Of a stretch of DNA of 64,000 nucleotides, positions 42,083 through 52,922 are shown one piece after another. Position numbers and translations under genes: made by a program. Where the stretch lies: the NCBI RefSeq assembly GCF_001955655.1, contig NZ_MSPW01000010.1:1-64000 (forward strand). The letters are read 5' to 3'. The notes under the pieces are model-generated. The model was not told the DNA's origin and made no database searches. It saw only the letters and a program-made list of their open reading frames with translations. How positions within the stretch are numbered: the first letter of the stretch is position 1; each line of letters begins with the position of its first letter. This DNA is from Viridibacillus arenosi (GTDB lineage: Bacteria > Bacillota > Bacilli > Bacillales_A > Planococcaceae).

Positions 42083-43210
42083 CTAATCCATTTTAATAAT
42101 AATGCGTGATGAATCCCCAGTTGCTAGTAAATCAAAGCCTTCGTTAATATCTTCGAGGGTAATAATGTTCGACATTAACTCATCTACAGGCAAACGCCCT
42201 TGCTTCATCAGCTCAATATAATGTGAAATATCACGCTTTGGCACACAACTACCTACATATGATCCCTTTAACGTCTTTTCTTCTGCTGTTAATGTCACGT
42301 AAGGAAAAGAAAATTGATGTTCTGGATGTGGTAAACCCGTTGTTGTCGTTACACCGCCGCGCTTTGTTACAGCGTATGCAACATCCAAAGCTGCTACTAC
42401 CCCTGCTGTTTCAAATGCATAATCGACGCCGCCGTTCGTATACTTTTTGACTTGTTGAACGACATCATCGTCCCTTGAATTAAAGACAGCCGTAGCTCCC
42501 AGTTCTTTTGCTTGCACTAATTTTTTATCATTAATATCAATTGCAATCACTTCGCTAGCACCTGCCGCAATTGCACCAAGTAATGCGCTTAAGCCAATAC
42601 CCCCAAGGCCAATAACAGCTACCGTACTACCAAGCTTCACATTGGCCGTATTCACGACCGCTCCTACACCAGTAATAACCGCACAACCAAACAATGCGAG
42701 TTTTTCAAACGGCAAATCTTCATCAATCTTCACCAAAGAATTCTCTGATACTACTGCGTATTCAGAAAAAGCAGAGACACCCACATGGTGATTGACATCT
42801 TCTGTTTCAGTATGAATGCGAATGCCTCCACTAATTAATGTTCCTGCTCCATTTGAAACAGCGCCTGGTTCACAAAGTGCTGGCCGACCTTCAGAACATG
42901 GAATGCAGTGTCCACAACTTGGTACAAAAACACAAACCACTTTATCGCCAGGTGAGAATGCTGTTACACCTTCGCCTACTTCAACAACAATACCTGCCGC
43001 TTCATGTCCTAGCGCCATTGGAAGAGGTCGTGGGCGACTACCATCAATAACGGATAAGTCCGAGTGACAAAGACTTGCTGCTTTAATTTGAACAAGCACT
43101 TCTCCTACTTCTGGTGAATCAAGCTCTACTGTTTCAATATGAATTGGTCGACTTTTTGCATATGGCTTTTGAACACCAGATGCACGTAAAATAGCTGATT
43201 TTACTTTCAT
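42083..43210 (-). CDS. Zinc-dependent alcohol dehydrogenase (class III-like)
   Basis: 375 residues from the ATG at 43210 (GGGGA 8 bases upstream; a TTG at 43216 is too close). Catalytic zinc ligands: CHSD, GHEAAGIV and a later Cys; structural zinc Cys cluster in SCGHCIPCSEGRPALCEPG; NAD site GLGGIGLSALLGAIAAGA. Longer than threonine-type MDR enzymes, closer to formaldehyde/benzyl-alcohol dehydrogenases. With the adjacent ALDH it would convert a hydroxy compound through the aldehyde to an acid. Confidence 0.9.
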   Translation of the reverse strand: MKVKSAILRASGVQKPYAKSRPIHIETVELDSPEVGEVLVQIKAASLCHSDLSVIDGSRPRPLPMALGHEAAGIVVEVGEGVTAFSPGDKVVCVFVPSCGHCIPCSEGRPALCEPGAVSNGAGTLISGGIRIHTETEDVNHHVGVSAFSEYAVVSENSLVKIDEDLPFEKLALFGCAVITGVGAVVNTANVKLGSTVAVIGLGGIGLSALLGAIAAGASEVIAIDINDKKLVQAKELGATAVFNSRDDDVVQQVKKYTNGGVDYAFETAGVVAALDVAYAVTKRGGVTTTTGLPHPEHQFSFPYVTLTAEEKTLKGSYVGSCVPKRDISHYIELMKQGRLPVDELMSNIITLEDINEGFDLLATGDSSRIIIKMD

Positions 43211-43224
43211 TTGCAACGTCCCCT

Positions 43225-44661
43225 TTACGGTAAGATATTGATACCGATAAATTTCAACTCTGTCATACCTTCAATCGAATATTGAATACCTTCCTTGCCA
43301 ACTCCACTCTTCTTCACACCGCCATATGGAATATGATCATAGCGTTTGACAGAAACTTCATTTATCCACACGCCTCCGGTTTCCAATTGTTCTGCTACAC
43401 GAAGTGCACGATTAATATTATTCGTAAAGATACCTGCCTGTAAGCCAAACTCTGTATCATTCGCCCATTTTATGACATCTTCTTCTCTAGTAAATGGCAT
43501 GATAGAAATTATAGGTGCAAATACTTCGGCACAAACCACTTTCATATCAAATCGAACATGATCTAAAATGGTTGCTTGCATCATTGTCCCGTGGCGCTTT
43601 CCACCAGTCAGCACAACTGCCCCTTGAGCAACTGCTTCATCTACCCATTCTTCTGCACGTTTTGCTGCCTCTTCTGTAATCATCGGTCCAAGTTCTGTTG
43701 ATTCATCAAGTGGATCTCCCATTCTCAACTGAGACACTTTTTCAACAATCTTTTTTATAAACTCCTTATACACTGTCTGATGTACAAAAATACGTTGTGC
43801 TGAGACACATGCCTGCCCTGCAAATGTGAAGCCTCCCATTGTAATCGCATTGACCGCATGATCGATATCTGCATCTTCAAATACAATATTAGGTGCATTG
43901 GAGCCTAGCTCTAAAGTGATTTTTTTCCCTTTTGCCATCTCTTGAATTTTCCATCCAACGGTACTACTACCTGTGAAAGTCACCTTTTTTACTAGTGGAT
44001 GTGTCACTAATGTTTCAACTAATTGCTCTCCCGGCCCATTCAATAAATTAAAAGCGCCTTTTGGTAAACCAGCTTGTTCAAACAATTTATATAACTTTAT
44101 AGCAGATAATGGCGTTTTCTCTGCTGGTTTTAACACGATTGTATTTCCCGCTGCAATGGCAGGTGCAACTTTATGAAGTGACATATTTAAAGGGAAATTG
44201 AACGGTGTAATTGCTGCAACAACTCCAATTGGTACCCGTTTAGCTATACCTATTTGCCCTTCACCACCAAGTGCATTATCTAAGACAATTTGTTCCCCGT
44301 TTAAATTTTTTGCCCCTTCAGAAGCAAAGCGTAATACTTGAATAGCCCGAGCTACTTCACCTCTTGCTTCTACAATCGGCTTGCCTGCTTCTTGTGCTAA
44401 CGTATTTGCAAAATCTGGTGCTTGTATTTCGAGTAGATCCGCAGCTCGTCGTAAAATCGTACTACGTTCATATGCAGGCATTGATTTCATTTTTTGTTGG
44501 TAAATTTCATGAGCTACTTCAACTGCAAGTTCCACATCGCTAGTCGTAGCACAACTGACTATTCCGATTAGCTCATTATTAAAAGGATTACGCACTTCAA
44601 TTTCTTCACGTAAATCACCTTTAATTTCTACACCTCTAATATAAGAACAAGATTCAATCAT
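43225..44661 (-). CDS. NAD(P)-dependent aldehyde dehydrogenase
   Basis: 478 residues. Catalytic Cys in FAGQACVSAQR, general-base Glu in ITLELGSNAPN, FTGSSTVGW cofactor loop and PYGGVKKSGVG near the end. The N-GQxC subset and length resemble succinate-semialdehyde or lactaldehyde dehydrogenases. AGAGGAGG before the ATG. Between the lactonase and the alcohol dehydrogenase genes, which suggests oxidation of an omega-hydroxy acid semialdehyde. Confidence 0.93.
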   Translation of the reverse strand: MIESCSYIRGVEIKGDLREEIEVRNPFNNELIGIVSCATTSDVELAVEVAHEIYQQKMKSMPAYERSTILRRAADLLEIQAPDFANTLAQEAGKPIVEARGEVARAIQVLRFASEGAKNLNGEQIVLDNALGGEGQIGIAKRVPIGVVAAITPFNFPLNMSLHKVAPAIAAGNTIVLKPAEKTPLSAIKLYKLFEQAGLPKGAFNLLNGPGEQLVETLVTHPLVKKVTFTGSSTVGWKIQEMAKGKKITLELGSNAPNIVFEDADIDHAVNAITMGGFTFAGQACVSAQRIFVHQTVYKEFIKKIVEKVSQLRMGDPLDESTELGPMITEEAAKRAEEWVDEAVAQGAVVLTGGKRHGTMMQATILDHVRFDMKVVCAEVFAPIISIMPFTREEDVIKWANDTEFGLQAGIFTNNINRALRVAEQLETGGVWINEVSVKRYDHIPYGGVKKSGVGKEGIQYSIEGMTELKFIGINILP

Positions 44662-44728
44662 TTTTCATCCTCCTCTGTACTTTATAAAAATACCCTAAGA
44701 CAGTAGTGGCCTTAGGGTTGTTATTGGT

Positions 44729-45562
44729 TTACTCGTAATAGCCTTCGGTTGATTTAATAAATGAGTTAAACTGATTCGAATCATGACCAAACCAAATGGT
44801 TGAATTATTTTGTTCTGCAAGTTTTCGAATACGTTCAGCTGAGCTACTATAGCCAACAGAATCATATATGATACCTGGTGGCTTAACAGGAGGGCCTAAG
44901 CTTTCTGCTGTATATAACGCATCTGAAGCAAGTAAAAGATTACCTGTACCTGGCAACTCAATATGCAAGCCCAGCATACCGTAAGCATGTCCTGGACCAA
45001 AGTTTAAGATTTTAATTCCTTTCACTAACTCCACTTCTTTTTCATGTGGCTGAATTGTGCGCCAGCGTAGCTGATTTTTTATCCATGCTTCTACATCGCC
45101 CCATATATAAGCACCCATATCACGTGTCATCGCAAATGTTTTCATAACATTAGATAACTCTGAATCATGGACAATAATTTCGGCATTCGTAAATAACTCT
45201 AAGCAACCGGCATGATCTAAATGCAGATGAGATGCGACAACATATTTTATATCTTCTGGACGTACCTTTAGTTGTTCTAAACGATTGATTAAGTAGCATT
45301 CCTCACTTTGGAAAACAGGGAACAGCTTTTGTACACCTTGTGGCCAGCGTCCTTCTTCTCCCATACCATCAGGATTACAACCTGTATCAAATAAAATTTT
45401 CCCATCAGGATGATCAATTAAAACTGCATAAACTGGGAATTCTACAAACTCTGCTGGGGGAGAAGGATTATCAACACTTGCTGGGTTATGCATAGCAATC
45501 ATATAGTTTTTATCCATCTTCATCGAACCTGTATCTAATACATACACTTTCGATTTACACAT
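44729..45562 (-). CDS. Metallo-beta-lactamase fold lactonase (AHL/butyrolactone lactonase type)
   Basis: 277 residues from the ATG at 45562 (GGAGG 7 bases upstream). Metal motif HLHLDHAG, further His in FGPGHAYGM, Asp in LASDALYT and final FGHDSNQF match the AiiA/BlcC (AttM) lactonases. N-terminal VYVLDTGSMKMDKNYM is also typical. It would open a lactone ring to the hydroxy acid. Followed in the operon by ALDH and ADH, the same functional trio as in gamma-butyrolactone catabolism. Confidence 0.88.
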   Translation of the reverse strand: MCKSKVYVLDTGSMKMDKNYMIAMHNPASVDNPSPPAEFVEFPVYAVLIDHPDGKILFDTGCNPDGMGEEGRWPQGVQKLFPVFQSEECYLINRLEQLKVRPEDIKYVVASHLHLDHAGCLELFTNAEIIVHDSELSNVMKTFAMTRDMGAYIWGDVEAWIKNQLRWRTIQPHEKEVELVKGIKILNFGPGHAYGMLGLHIELPGTGNLLLASDALYTAESLGPPVKPPGIIYDSVGYSSSAERIRKLAEQNNSTIWFGHDSNQFNSFIKSTEGYYE

Positions 45563-45620
45563 AGTCATTCCTCCAATTGATCAATTATTTAAAACTTCTT
45601 TCCATAACAAATATCTGTCG

Positions 45621-46802
45621 TTAATTTTGCAATTCTTGCCTGTTCATTAAACGCTCAATTTCTACATCACTTTTCCCTAAAGCCCTCAGCACTTCAACTG
45701 TATGCTCACCTAGAGCTGGGGGCGTATTTCTGACTTGCAAATCCACTGATGATAATGTAATCGGTAAGCGGGTTAAGTGGATGTTTCCATTGCTTGGGTT
45801 CTCGGCATCTATAAGCATATGGTTACTAAGTGTTTGTGGGTGCTTTGCTACATCAGTCATTTGCTGAATCATGGCACTAGGTACACCTTGACGCTCTAAA
45901 TCGGCGAGCCAATCTGCTGCTTTTTTTGATTGCAGCGCTTCCGTTAGTTTTTCATTGAGTAGTGTACGATTTTGAACACGCACTACGTTTGAAGAAAAAC
46001 GCTCATCTATAAGCCATTGCTGCTTCTCTAACACTACACAGAGCTTGTCGAATAATCGATCATTAGAAATGCCTATCATAATTGGTATATCTGCAGTTTG
46101 AAAAGCGCCATACGGAGCGAATGAAGCGTGATTAGAGCCTAATTTTTCTGGATTTTCCCCTGTTAACATTGTTGAGAGTAAATGATAAGCGACCCAGTAG
46201 ACTCCTGTTTCATAAAGTGAAGTTTCAACTTTTTGCCCTTGTCCATTTTCTTTACGCTGTAAGAGAGCTGATAAAATACCAAGTGCACCCCAAACAGCAC
46301 TGCCTTGATCTAAAATCGAAACAGGTACACGTGCTAATTGATCGCTTCCTGTCATGCTCATTAAACCTGTTTCAGCCTGTAATATAGCATCGTAACCGGG
46401 TTTATATTTGGAAGGCCCCATTTGACCATATGCTGTTAATGAACAATAAATTAAACGTTCATTTAAAGATTTCAAAGTATCATAGCCTAGGCCTAACTTA
46501 TCAGCTTTACCTAATCGATAATTTTCAACAAAAATATCCGCATCACGTATTAGCTCATACATCACTTCTCTTGCTTCTTGTAATTGTAGATTTAATACAA
46601 CTGACTTTTTATTGCGATTAATATTTAAGAAAAATGTTCCATCCTCTTTTACAAGTGGGGCCATTTTACGTGCTTCGTCACCAATACCCGGACGTTCAAT
46701 CTTAATAACTTCCGCACCAAGATCAGCTAAAATCATCGTCAAACTGGGACCTGAAATGTTCGTCGTGACATCAATGACTCTCATTCCTTGTAATGGCAAC
46801 AT
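45621..46802 (-). CDS. CaiB/BaiF family CoA-transferase
   Basis: 393 residues. Family III CoA-transferase: LPLQGMRVIDVTTNISGPSL start, IKIERPGIGDEARK, NRNKKSVVLNL, and the catalytic aspartate in KPGYDAILQAETGLMSMTG (about residue 137), then DQGSAVWGALGILSALL. Transfers CoA to a carboxylic acid, as in carnitine or oxalate metabolism. Ribosome site is modest (GGTGAAG). Followed in transcription order by the lactonase. Confidence 0.92.
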   Translation of the reverse strand: MLPLQGMRVIDVTTNISGPSLTMILADLGAEVIKIERPGIGDEARKMAPLVKEDGTFFLNINRNKKSVVLNLQLQEAREVMYELIRDADIFVENYRLGKADKLGLGYDTLKSLNERLIYCSLTAYGQMGPSKYKPGYDAILQAETGLMSMTGSDQLARVPVSILDQGSAVWGALGILSALLQRKENGQGQKVETSLYETGVYWVAYHLLSTMLTGENPEKLGSNHASFAPYGAFQTADIPIMIGISNDRLFDKLCVVLEKQQWLIDERFSSNVVRVQNRTLLNEKLTEALQSKKAADWLADLERQGVPSAMIQQMTDVAKHPQTLSNHMLIDAENPSNGNIHLTRLPITLSSVDLQVRNTPPALGEHTVEVLRALGKSDVEIERLMNRQELQN

Positions 46803-46849
46803 TCACTTCACCACCCTTCCAGTCTTACTCTCCTATTTCAAAACATCAC

Positions 46850-48019
46850 TTAGTAAGATTTAGGCATTTTCAAAACATGCTCCCCTACATACGATAAAAT
46901 AAGGTTTGTCGAAATAGGTGCTACCTGATATAATCGTGTTTCTTTAAATTTCCGTTCAATATCATACTCCGTCGCGAAGCCATAACCACCGTGTGTTTGT
47001 AATGTGACATTTGCCGCTTCCCAAGACGCATCCGCTGCAAGAAGCTTAGACATATTCGCCTCTGCCCCGCATGATTTTCCTTCATCAAATAATTGAGCTG
47101 CTTTAAAACGCATGAGATTCGCCGCTTCAATATTGATATATGCTCTTGCAATCGGGAACTGAATGCCTTGATTTTGACTGATAGGGCGATTAAAAATGAC
47201 ACGTTCATTCGCATAATTTGTCGCACGTTCAATAAACCAACGACCATCACCAATACATTCAGAGGCAATTAAAATACGTTCTGCATTCATACCGTCTAAA
47301 ATGTACCGAAAACCCTTTCCTTCTTCTCCAATTAGGTTTTCTACAGGTACTTTTAAATTTTCGATAAACAACTCAGTCGTTGAATGATTCATCATCGTCT
47401 TAATCGGCCGAATTTCAATGCCATTTCCAACTGCCTCTCGTAAATCAACTAATAGCACGGACAAGCCTTCACTCTTTTTCGTTACTTGTTCAACAGAGGT
47501 TGTACGCACGAGTAAAATCATTAAATCTGAATGTTCCGTACGAGATATAAACACCTTCTGACCATTCACTATATAGTGATCACCTTGTCGCACGGCTGAT
47601 GTTTTTAGACTTGTCGTATCCGTACCTGTATTTGGTTCTGTCACCCCAAAAGCTTGTAGGCGTAACCTACCATCAGCAATTTTTGGCAAATACATACGTT
47701 TTTGATCATCCGAACCATGACGTAAAATGGTTCCCATCGTATACATTTGGGCATGACACGCCCCAGAGTTTCCACCAGAACGATTGATTTCTTCTAAAAT
47801 AACGGACGCTTCTGTAATGCCAAGGCCCGCCCCCCCGTATTCTTCAGGAATGAGTGCTGCTAAAAAGCCTGCATCAGTTAGCGCTTTCACAAATTCCGTT
47901 GGATATGCTTGCTGCTCATCAATTTTTCGCCAGTACGTATCGGGAAATGCTTTACAAACAGCACGTACACTTTGACGGAGTTCTTCTAAAAACGCCACTT
48001 TTTCTTCTGCTAATAACAA
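46850..48019 (-). CDS. Acyl-CoA dehydrogenase family protein with atypical active-site segment
   Basis: 389 residues starting with TTG at 48019 (GGGAGAATT upstream). FAD/acyl-CoA regions: ALIPEEYGGAGLGITEASVI, AFGVTEPNTGTDTTSLKTSA, and LQTHGGYGFATEYDIERKFK. In short-chain dehydrogenases the catalytic glutamate lies in YEGT near the C-terminus; here the aligned segment is RLYQVAPISTNLI, without Glu. A similar segment occurs in some related proteins, so it is probably a subgroup trait with another base or another reaction, for example CaiA-like reductase chemistry. Confidence 0.88.
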   Translation of the reverse strand: MLLAEEKVAFLEELRQSVRAVCKAFPDTYWRKIDEQQAYPTEFVKALTDAGFLAALIPEEYGGAGLGITEASVILEEINRSGGNSGACHAQMYTMGTILRHGSDDQKRMYLPKIADGRLRLQAFGVTEPNTGTDTTSLKTSAVRQGDHYIVNGQKVFISRTEHSDLMILLVRTTSVEQVTKKSEGLSVLLVDLREAVGNGIEIRPIKTMMNHSTTELFIENLKVPVENLIGEEGKGFRYILDGMNAERILIASECIGDGRWFIERATNYANERVIFNRPISQNQGIQFPIARAYINIEAANLMRFKAAQLFDEGKSCGAEANMSKLLAADASWEAANVTLQTHGGYGFATEYDIERKFKETRLYQVAPISTNLILSYVGEHVLKMPKSY

Positions 48020-48031
48020 CGCAATTCTCCC

Positions 48032-48817
48032 TCACTTCCCTGTGAAAATCGGCGCCCTTTTCTCATTAAATGCAAGCACACCTTCAAGACGATCATTTGA
48101 ATTAACCGCTAGATTATAAATCTCTATTTCTCGTTTTCGCGCTTCACTATTTGATAACGCTCCTATCGTATTTGCACTCTTCTTACAACCTTGCACACCC
48201 AAAGGAGCATTTTTTGCAATTTTATTTGCAAGTCTTAGTGCTGTTTGGAACAACTCCGCCGGTGGAACGACCGCATTAAGTAGACCAGCATCACTTGCTT
48301 CTTCTACTCCAAAGATTTCACCGGTAAACAACCATTGTTTCGCTTTATGTAATGGCACTCGTTTAGGTAAAAGGCGAGAACCACCACATCCAGGCATTAT
48401 GCCACGCGTTACTTCCGGTAAGCCAAATTTCGATGTTTTTGCTGCAACGAGTAAATCGCAATTGAGCGCTAATTCAAAACCACCCGCCAAAGCATAGCCA
48501 TTCACTACGGCAATTGTTGGCTGTGGTAGATCCTCAAGCGCATAAAACATTTGCTCAAATAACTCATGCTGCGCTTTCCAAGCCTCATCAGAAAGCCCTT
48601 GACGTTCCTTCAAATCTGCTCCAGAGCAAAATGCGTCATTATTTGAAGAAGTTAAAAGTACAACCCTAATGGACGAATCAGTTGATACAACTTTTAAAAG
48701 TGACAACATATACTCAGCCATTTTTGTATTAAAAGCATTGAGCATTTTCGGTCGATTTAAAGTTATGTTTAAAATCTGTCCGTTATCTCCTAATATTTCA
48801 GTTAGAATGGGATTCAT
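48032..48817 (-). CDS. Enoyl-CoA hydratase/isomerase family protein
   Basis: 261 residues of the crotonase fold. Oxyanion-hole blocks NDAFCSGADLKERQG and NGYALAGGFELALNCD; glutamate region PEVTRGIMPGCGGSRLLPK; C-terminal VNSNDRLEGVLAFNEKRAPI. Would hydrate or isomerise the CoA thioester. AAGGAGTG before the ATG; 2 bases after the previous gene. Confidence 0.93.
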   Translation of the reverse strand: MNPILTEILGDNGQILNITLNRPKMLNAFNTKMAEYMLSLLKVVSTDSSIRVVLLTSSNNDAFCSGADLKERQGLSDEAWKAQHELFEQMFYALEDLPQPTIAVVNGYALAGGFELALNCDLLVAAKTSKFGLPEVTRGIMPGCGGSRLLPKRVPLHKAKQWLFTGEIFGVEEASDAGLLNAVVPPAELFQTALRLANKIAKNAPLGVQGCKKSANTIGALSNSEARKREIEIYNLAVNSNDRLEGVLAFNEKRAPIFTGK

Positions 48818-48819
48818 AA

Positions 48820-49914
48820 TTACACTCCTTCATTGACTAAAATTGAAGCTCGTGTTATTTCACGAGTTGCGGAAGTATCAAGTGCTTTTGCAATATCTGC
48901 TAACGTATAATCACAAGCTAGCATGTCATCAAATGGGTATACATCGCTTTTGTCACTTAAAAACGTGAGTGCTTTTTGCAAATACCATGGATTGTATCGA
49001 ATAACTCCTAAAATCTGAATATTTTTTCGCGTCATTAGCCCTGGGTCAAACTCAGTCAACTTTCCTGGTGAGATATTACCAATACTAATGTACTTGCCTC
49101 CTGCTTTTAATAAATGGATACCCTCATTTAATGCAGCAGGTACACCCGTTAACTCCATCGCAATATCAGCGCCTCTATTATTCGTTAAAGCTAATAGGCG
49201 AGCTACGCGATCTGCTACTGAAGGATATTCTGCAAAAGAAATTGTATAATCGGCCCCAAACCTCTTCGCAAGTGCAAGGCGACTTTCAACTGCATCGATC
49301 ACAATTACTGTCGCACCTAATGATTTCGCAACAGCGGATGCATTCAATCCAAGTCCTCCAGCTCCTTGTATGACGACTGTATCGCCATACTTAATACCCG
49401 CTTTTTCAACCCCATAATATACTTGAGACAATGCACAATTGGCACTGGCTGCAGATGCATCTGAGACATTTCCTGGTACTTTATAAAAATATTGATTTGG
49501 ATGAATATAATAATGCGTTGCAAACGAACCATGGAAATGAGGATATTCATGAGCATCCTTACTCCAAAATTCGTATGCATTTTCGCACAAGTTAAACAAA
49601 CCTTGCTGACAATGGGTACACTTGCGGCAAGTTAAAAAGTAAGCAGCTGCAATCCTGTCTCCAACTTTCACTGGATTTCCAGCAAAATCCGTTGTGACAT
49701 TTTCACCAAGTTCCACAATTTCTCCCACCATCTCATGTCCCATTACACCTGATTTTTTTGTCGGATGTTGTCCTCTCCAAATGTGTAGTTCAGAACCACA
49801 TACATTCGTTCGAATCACTTTCACTAACACGCTACCTTGTCCAGCTGTTGGTAAATCATATTCTTCAAAGATAAGTTGCTCAGGCTCTGTCATCACCGCG
49901 ACTTTCCCTTTCAT
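48820..49914 (-). CDS. Zinc-binding medium-chain dehydrogenase, first gene of the catabolic operon
   Basis: 364 residues. Catalytic zinc part NVCGSELHIWRG and MGHEMVGEIV, structural Cys cluster TCRKCTHCQQGLFNLCENA, nucleotide site VIQGAGGLGLNASAVAKSLG. Similar to alcohol dehydrogenases acting on cyclic or CoA-linked alcohols, but the substrate is not predictable. First in the transcription unit; GGTGGG before the ATG. Divergent from the ABC-F gene with 289 bases between, which carry no recognisable operator. Confidence 0.9.
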   Translation of the reverse strand: MKGKVAVMTEPEQLIFEEYDLPTAGQGSVLVKVIRTNVCGSELHIWRGQHPTKKSGVMGHEMVGEIVELGENVTTDFAGNPVKVGDRIAAAYFLTCRKCTHCQQGLFNLCENAYEFWSKDAHEYPHFHGSFATHYYIHPNQYFYKVPGNVSDASAASANCALSQVYYGVEKAGIKYGDTVVIQGAGGLGLNASAVAKSLGATVIVIDAVESRLALAKRFGADYTISFAEYPSVADRVARLLALTNNRGADIAMELTGVPAALNEGIHLLKAGGKYISIGNISPGKLTEFDPGLMTRKNIQILGVIRYNPWYLQKALTFLSDKSDVYPFDDMLACDYTLADIAKALDTSATREITRASILVNEGV

Positions 49915-50185
49915 AGGAATCCCACCTTTTCTTTGATTTACATCTTATTAATTCTATTTCTATGAGATTCAAAAAATGAGTATAATCTAAAGTTTAATTT
50001 TTTCTATATCAATATTTTTACAAAAGATGCACTTAGAATGACCATTCTTACTATTTTTTTTCTCAATAAGCTGCAAAATGCAGTGGTTTTGGCTTAAAAG
50101 CATATATTATACGTAAATTTATACACTTTTAGAGTTTTATTTACTGCCTTGCATAGCGTTCCATGATATACTTGAAGCATTGTGA

Positions 50186-51808
<1,623 letters not shown>

Positions 51809-51841
51809 TCCTTTAATCACTTTTAAGGATTTAAACCGAAC

Positions 51842-51885
51842 AAAACCCCGCAATTCCCAATTTAATTGGAAAGTGCGGGGTTTTT
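51842..51885. terminator. Terminator of the ABC-F gene
   Basis: AAAACCCCGCA/TGCGGGGTTTTT stem with an inner TTCCCAATT/AATTGGAA stem and T-run. Confidence 0.9.
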
Positions 51886-51975
51886 CATGTCAACGCTTAG
51901 AATTTAATCTCCATTTATATGCTGAAATATATTACAAAACAAATAAATTGATGATTCGTTTAAACTTCTCTACTC

Positions 51976-52656
51976 CTATACAATTTCTAAAAGATCCGTC
52001 AGCTCATGTATTTCATACGTCGGCTTAATTCCTATTTTATTTTCTTTATAATGCGGATTAAACCAGCACGTATCAATCCCGTAATTTATCCCACCTTGAA
52101 TATCAGAGGTTAAAGAATCACCCACGATCAACACTTTTTCTTTATCTGTAATCTGTAGCTTGGAAAATGCATAATCGAAAATACCTTTTTCAGGTTTCTG
52201 GAATCCAACTTCTTCAGAAATAAAGATATGCTCAAAAGTGTTACTGAGAGGAGAGCCCCCTATTCTTGATATCTGCACATCTTTAAAGCCATTTGTGATA
52301 ATAGACAGCCGACACCCAGAAAGCTTGTCACATACTTCTACGGCTCCCTGTATAGGATGTATTTCCTTGCCCAAATATCCAAGATACACACAACTGAACT
52401 TATCAGCATTAATTTCAAGCTCATTTGTATAGAACAACTGCTTAAATCTTTCAACTCCCAGTTTTGGTAAAGTGATAAGTCCTTGTTCCAAATCTCTCCA
52501 TAACATCATGCTAATCTCTTTGTAGTTTGCTTCATAATCCGCCAATCCCGTAGGTAATCCGAACTCCACAAAAGTTTTATGTAAGGCATTTTTTTCCGAC
52601 TTACTAAAGTCGAATAGAGTATCATCAACATCGAACAAAATAGTTTCGTACTTCAT
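51976..52656 (-). CDS. yjjG: HAD hydrolase, YjjG-like non-canonical nucleotidase
   Basis: 226 residues from the ATG at 52656 (GGAGG upstream; the longer frame to 52677 is unsupported). HAD motifs: I FDVDDTLFDF, II SIITNGF, III KPEKGIFDYA, IV VLIVGDSLTSDIQGG. Layout and DTLFDF match YjjG/YfnB-type pyrimidine 5'-nucleotidases that clean modified nucleotides. The 52678-52922 interval holds no gene. Confidence 0.9.
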   Translation of the reverse strand: MKYETILFDVDDTLFDFSKSEKNALHKTFVEFGLPTGLADYEANYKEISMMLWRDLEQGLITLPKLGVERFKQLFYTNELEINADKFSCVYLGYLGKEIHPIQGAVEVCDKLSGCRLSIITNGFKDVQISRIGGSPLSNTFEHIFISEEVGFQKPEKGIFDYAFSKLQITDKEKVLIVGDSLTSDIQGGINYGIDTCWFNPHYKENKIGIKPTYEIHELTDLLEIV

Positions 52657-52922
52657 ATAGCTACCTCCATTAAACAATACCGACCTAACTAGGCCGCTTC
52701 ACTCAATTTACATTCATAAAAAACATTGATGTACTCTCTGTTACTTCATTTGTAATATCTCTATCTTTTCCTCTATAGTGTGCAAAAATTAAAATGTGAT
52801 ATGACTTCGGAAGAATGCTTATTTTAATAGTTTAATTAATACAAGAGTACACCCTTATTATACGGTATATTTAGAAAGTCTTGTATAACAAACAGCTCTT
52901 TCATTTAATTAGCTTTAGTCAA

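Noticed and set aside
42816-43067. Plus-strand frames opposite the alcohol dehydrogenase gene
   Set aside because: They are antisense shadows of a well-supported enzyme gene.
50092-50110. Sigma-54-like promoter (TTGGC...GCA)
   Set aside because: The GG to GC distance is 7 bases rather than the required 10.
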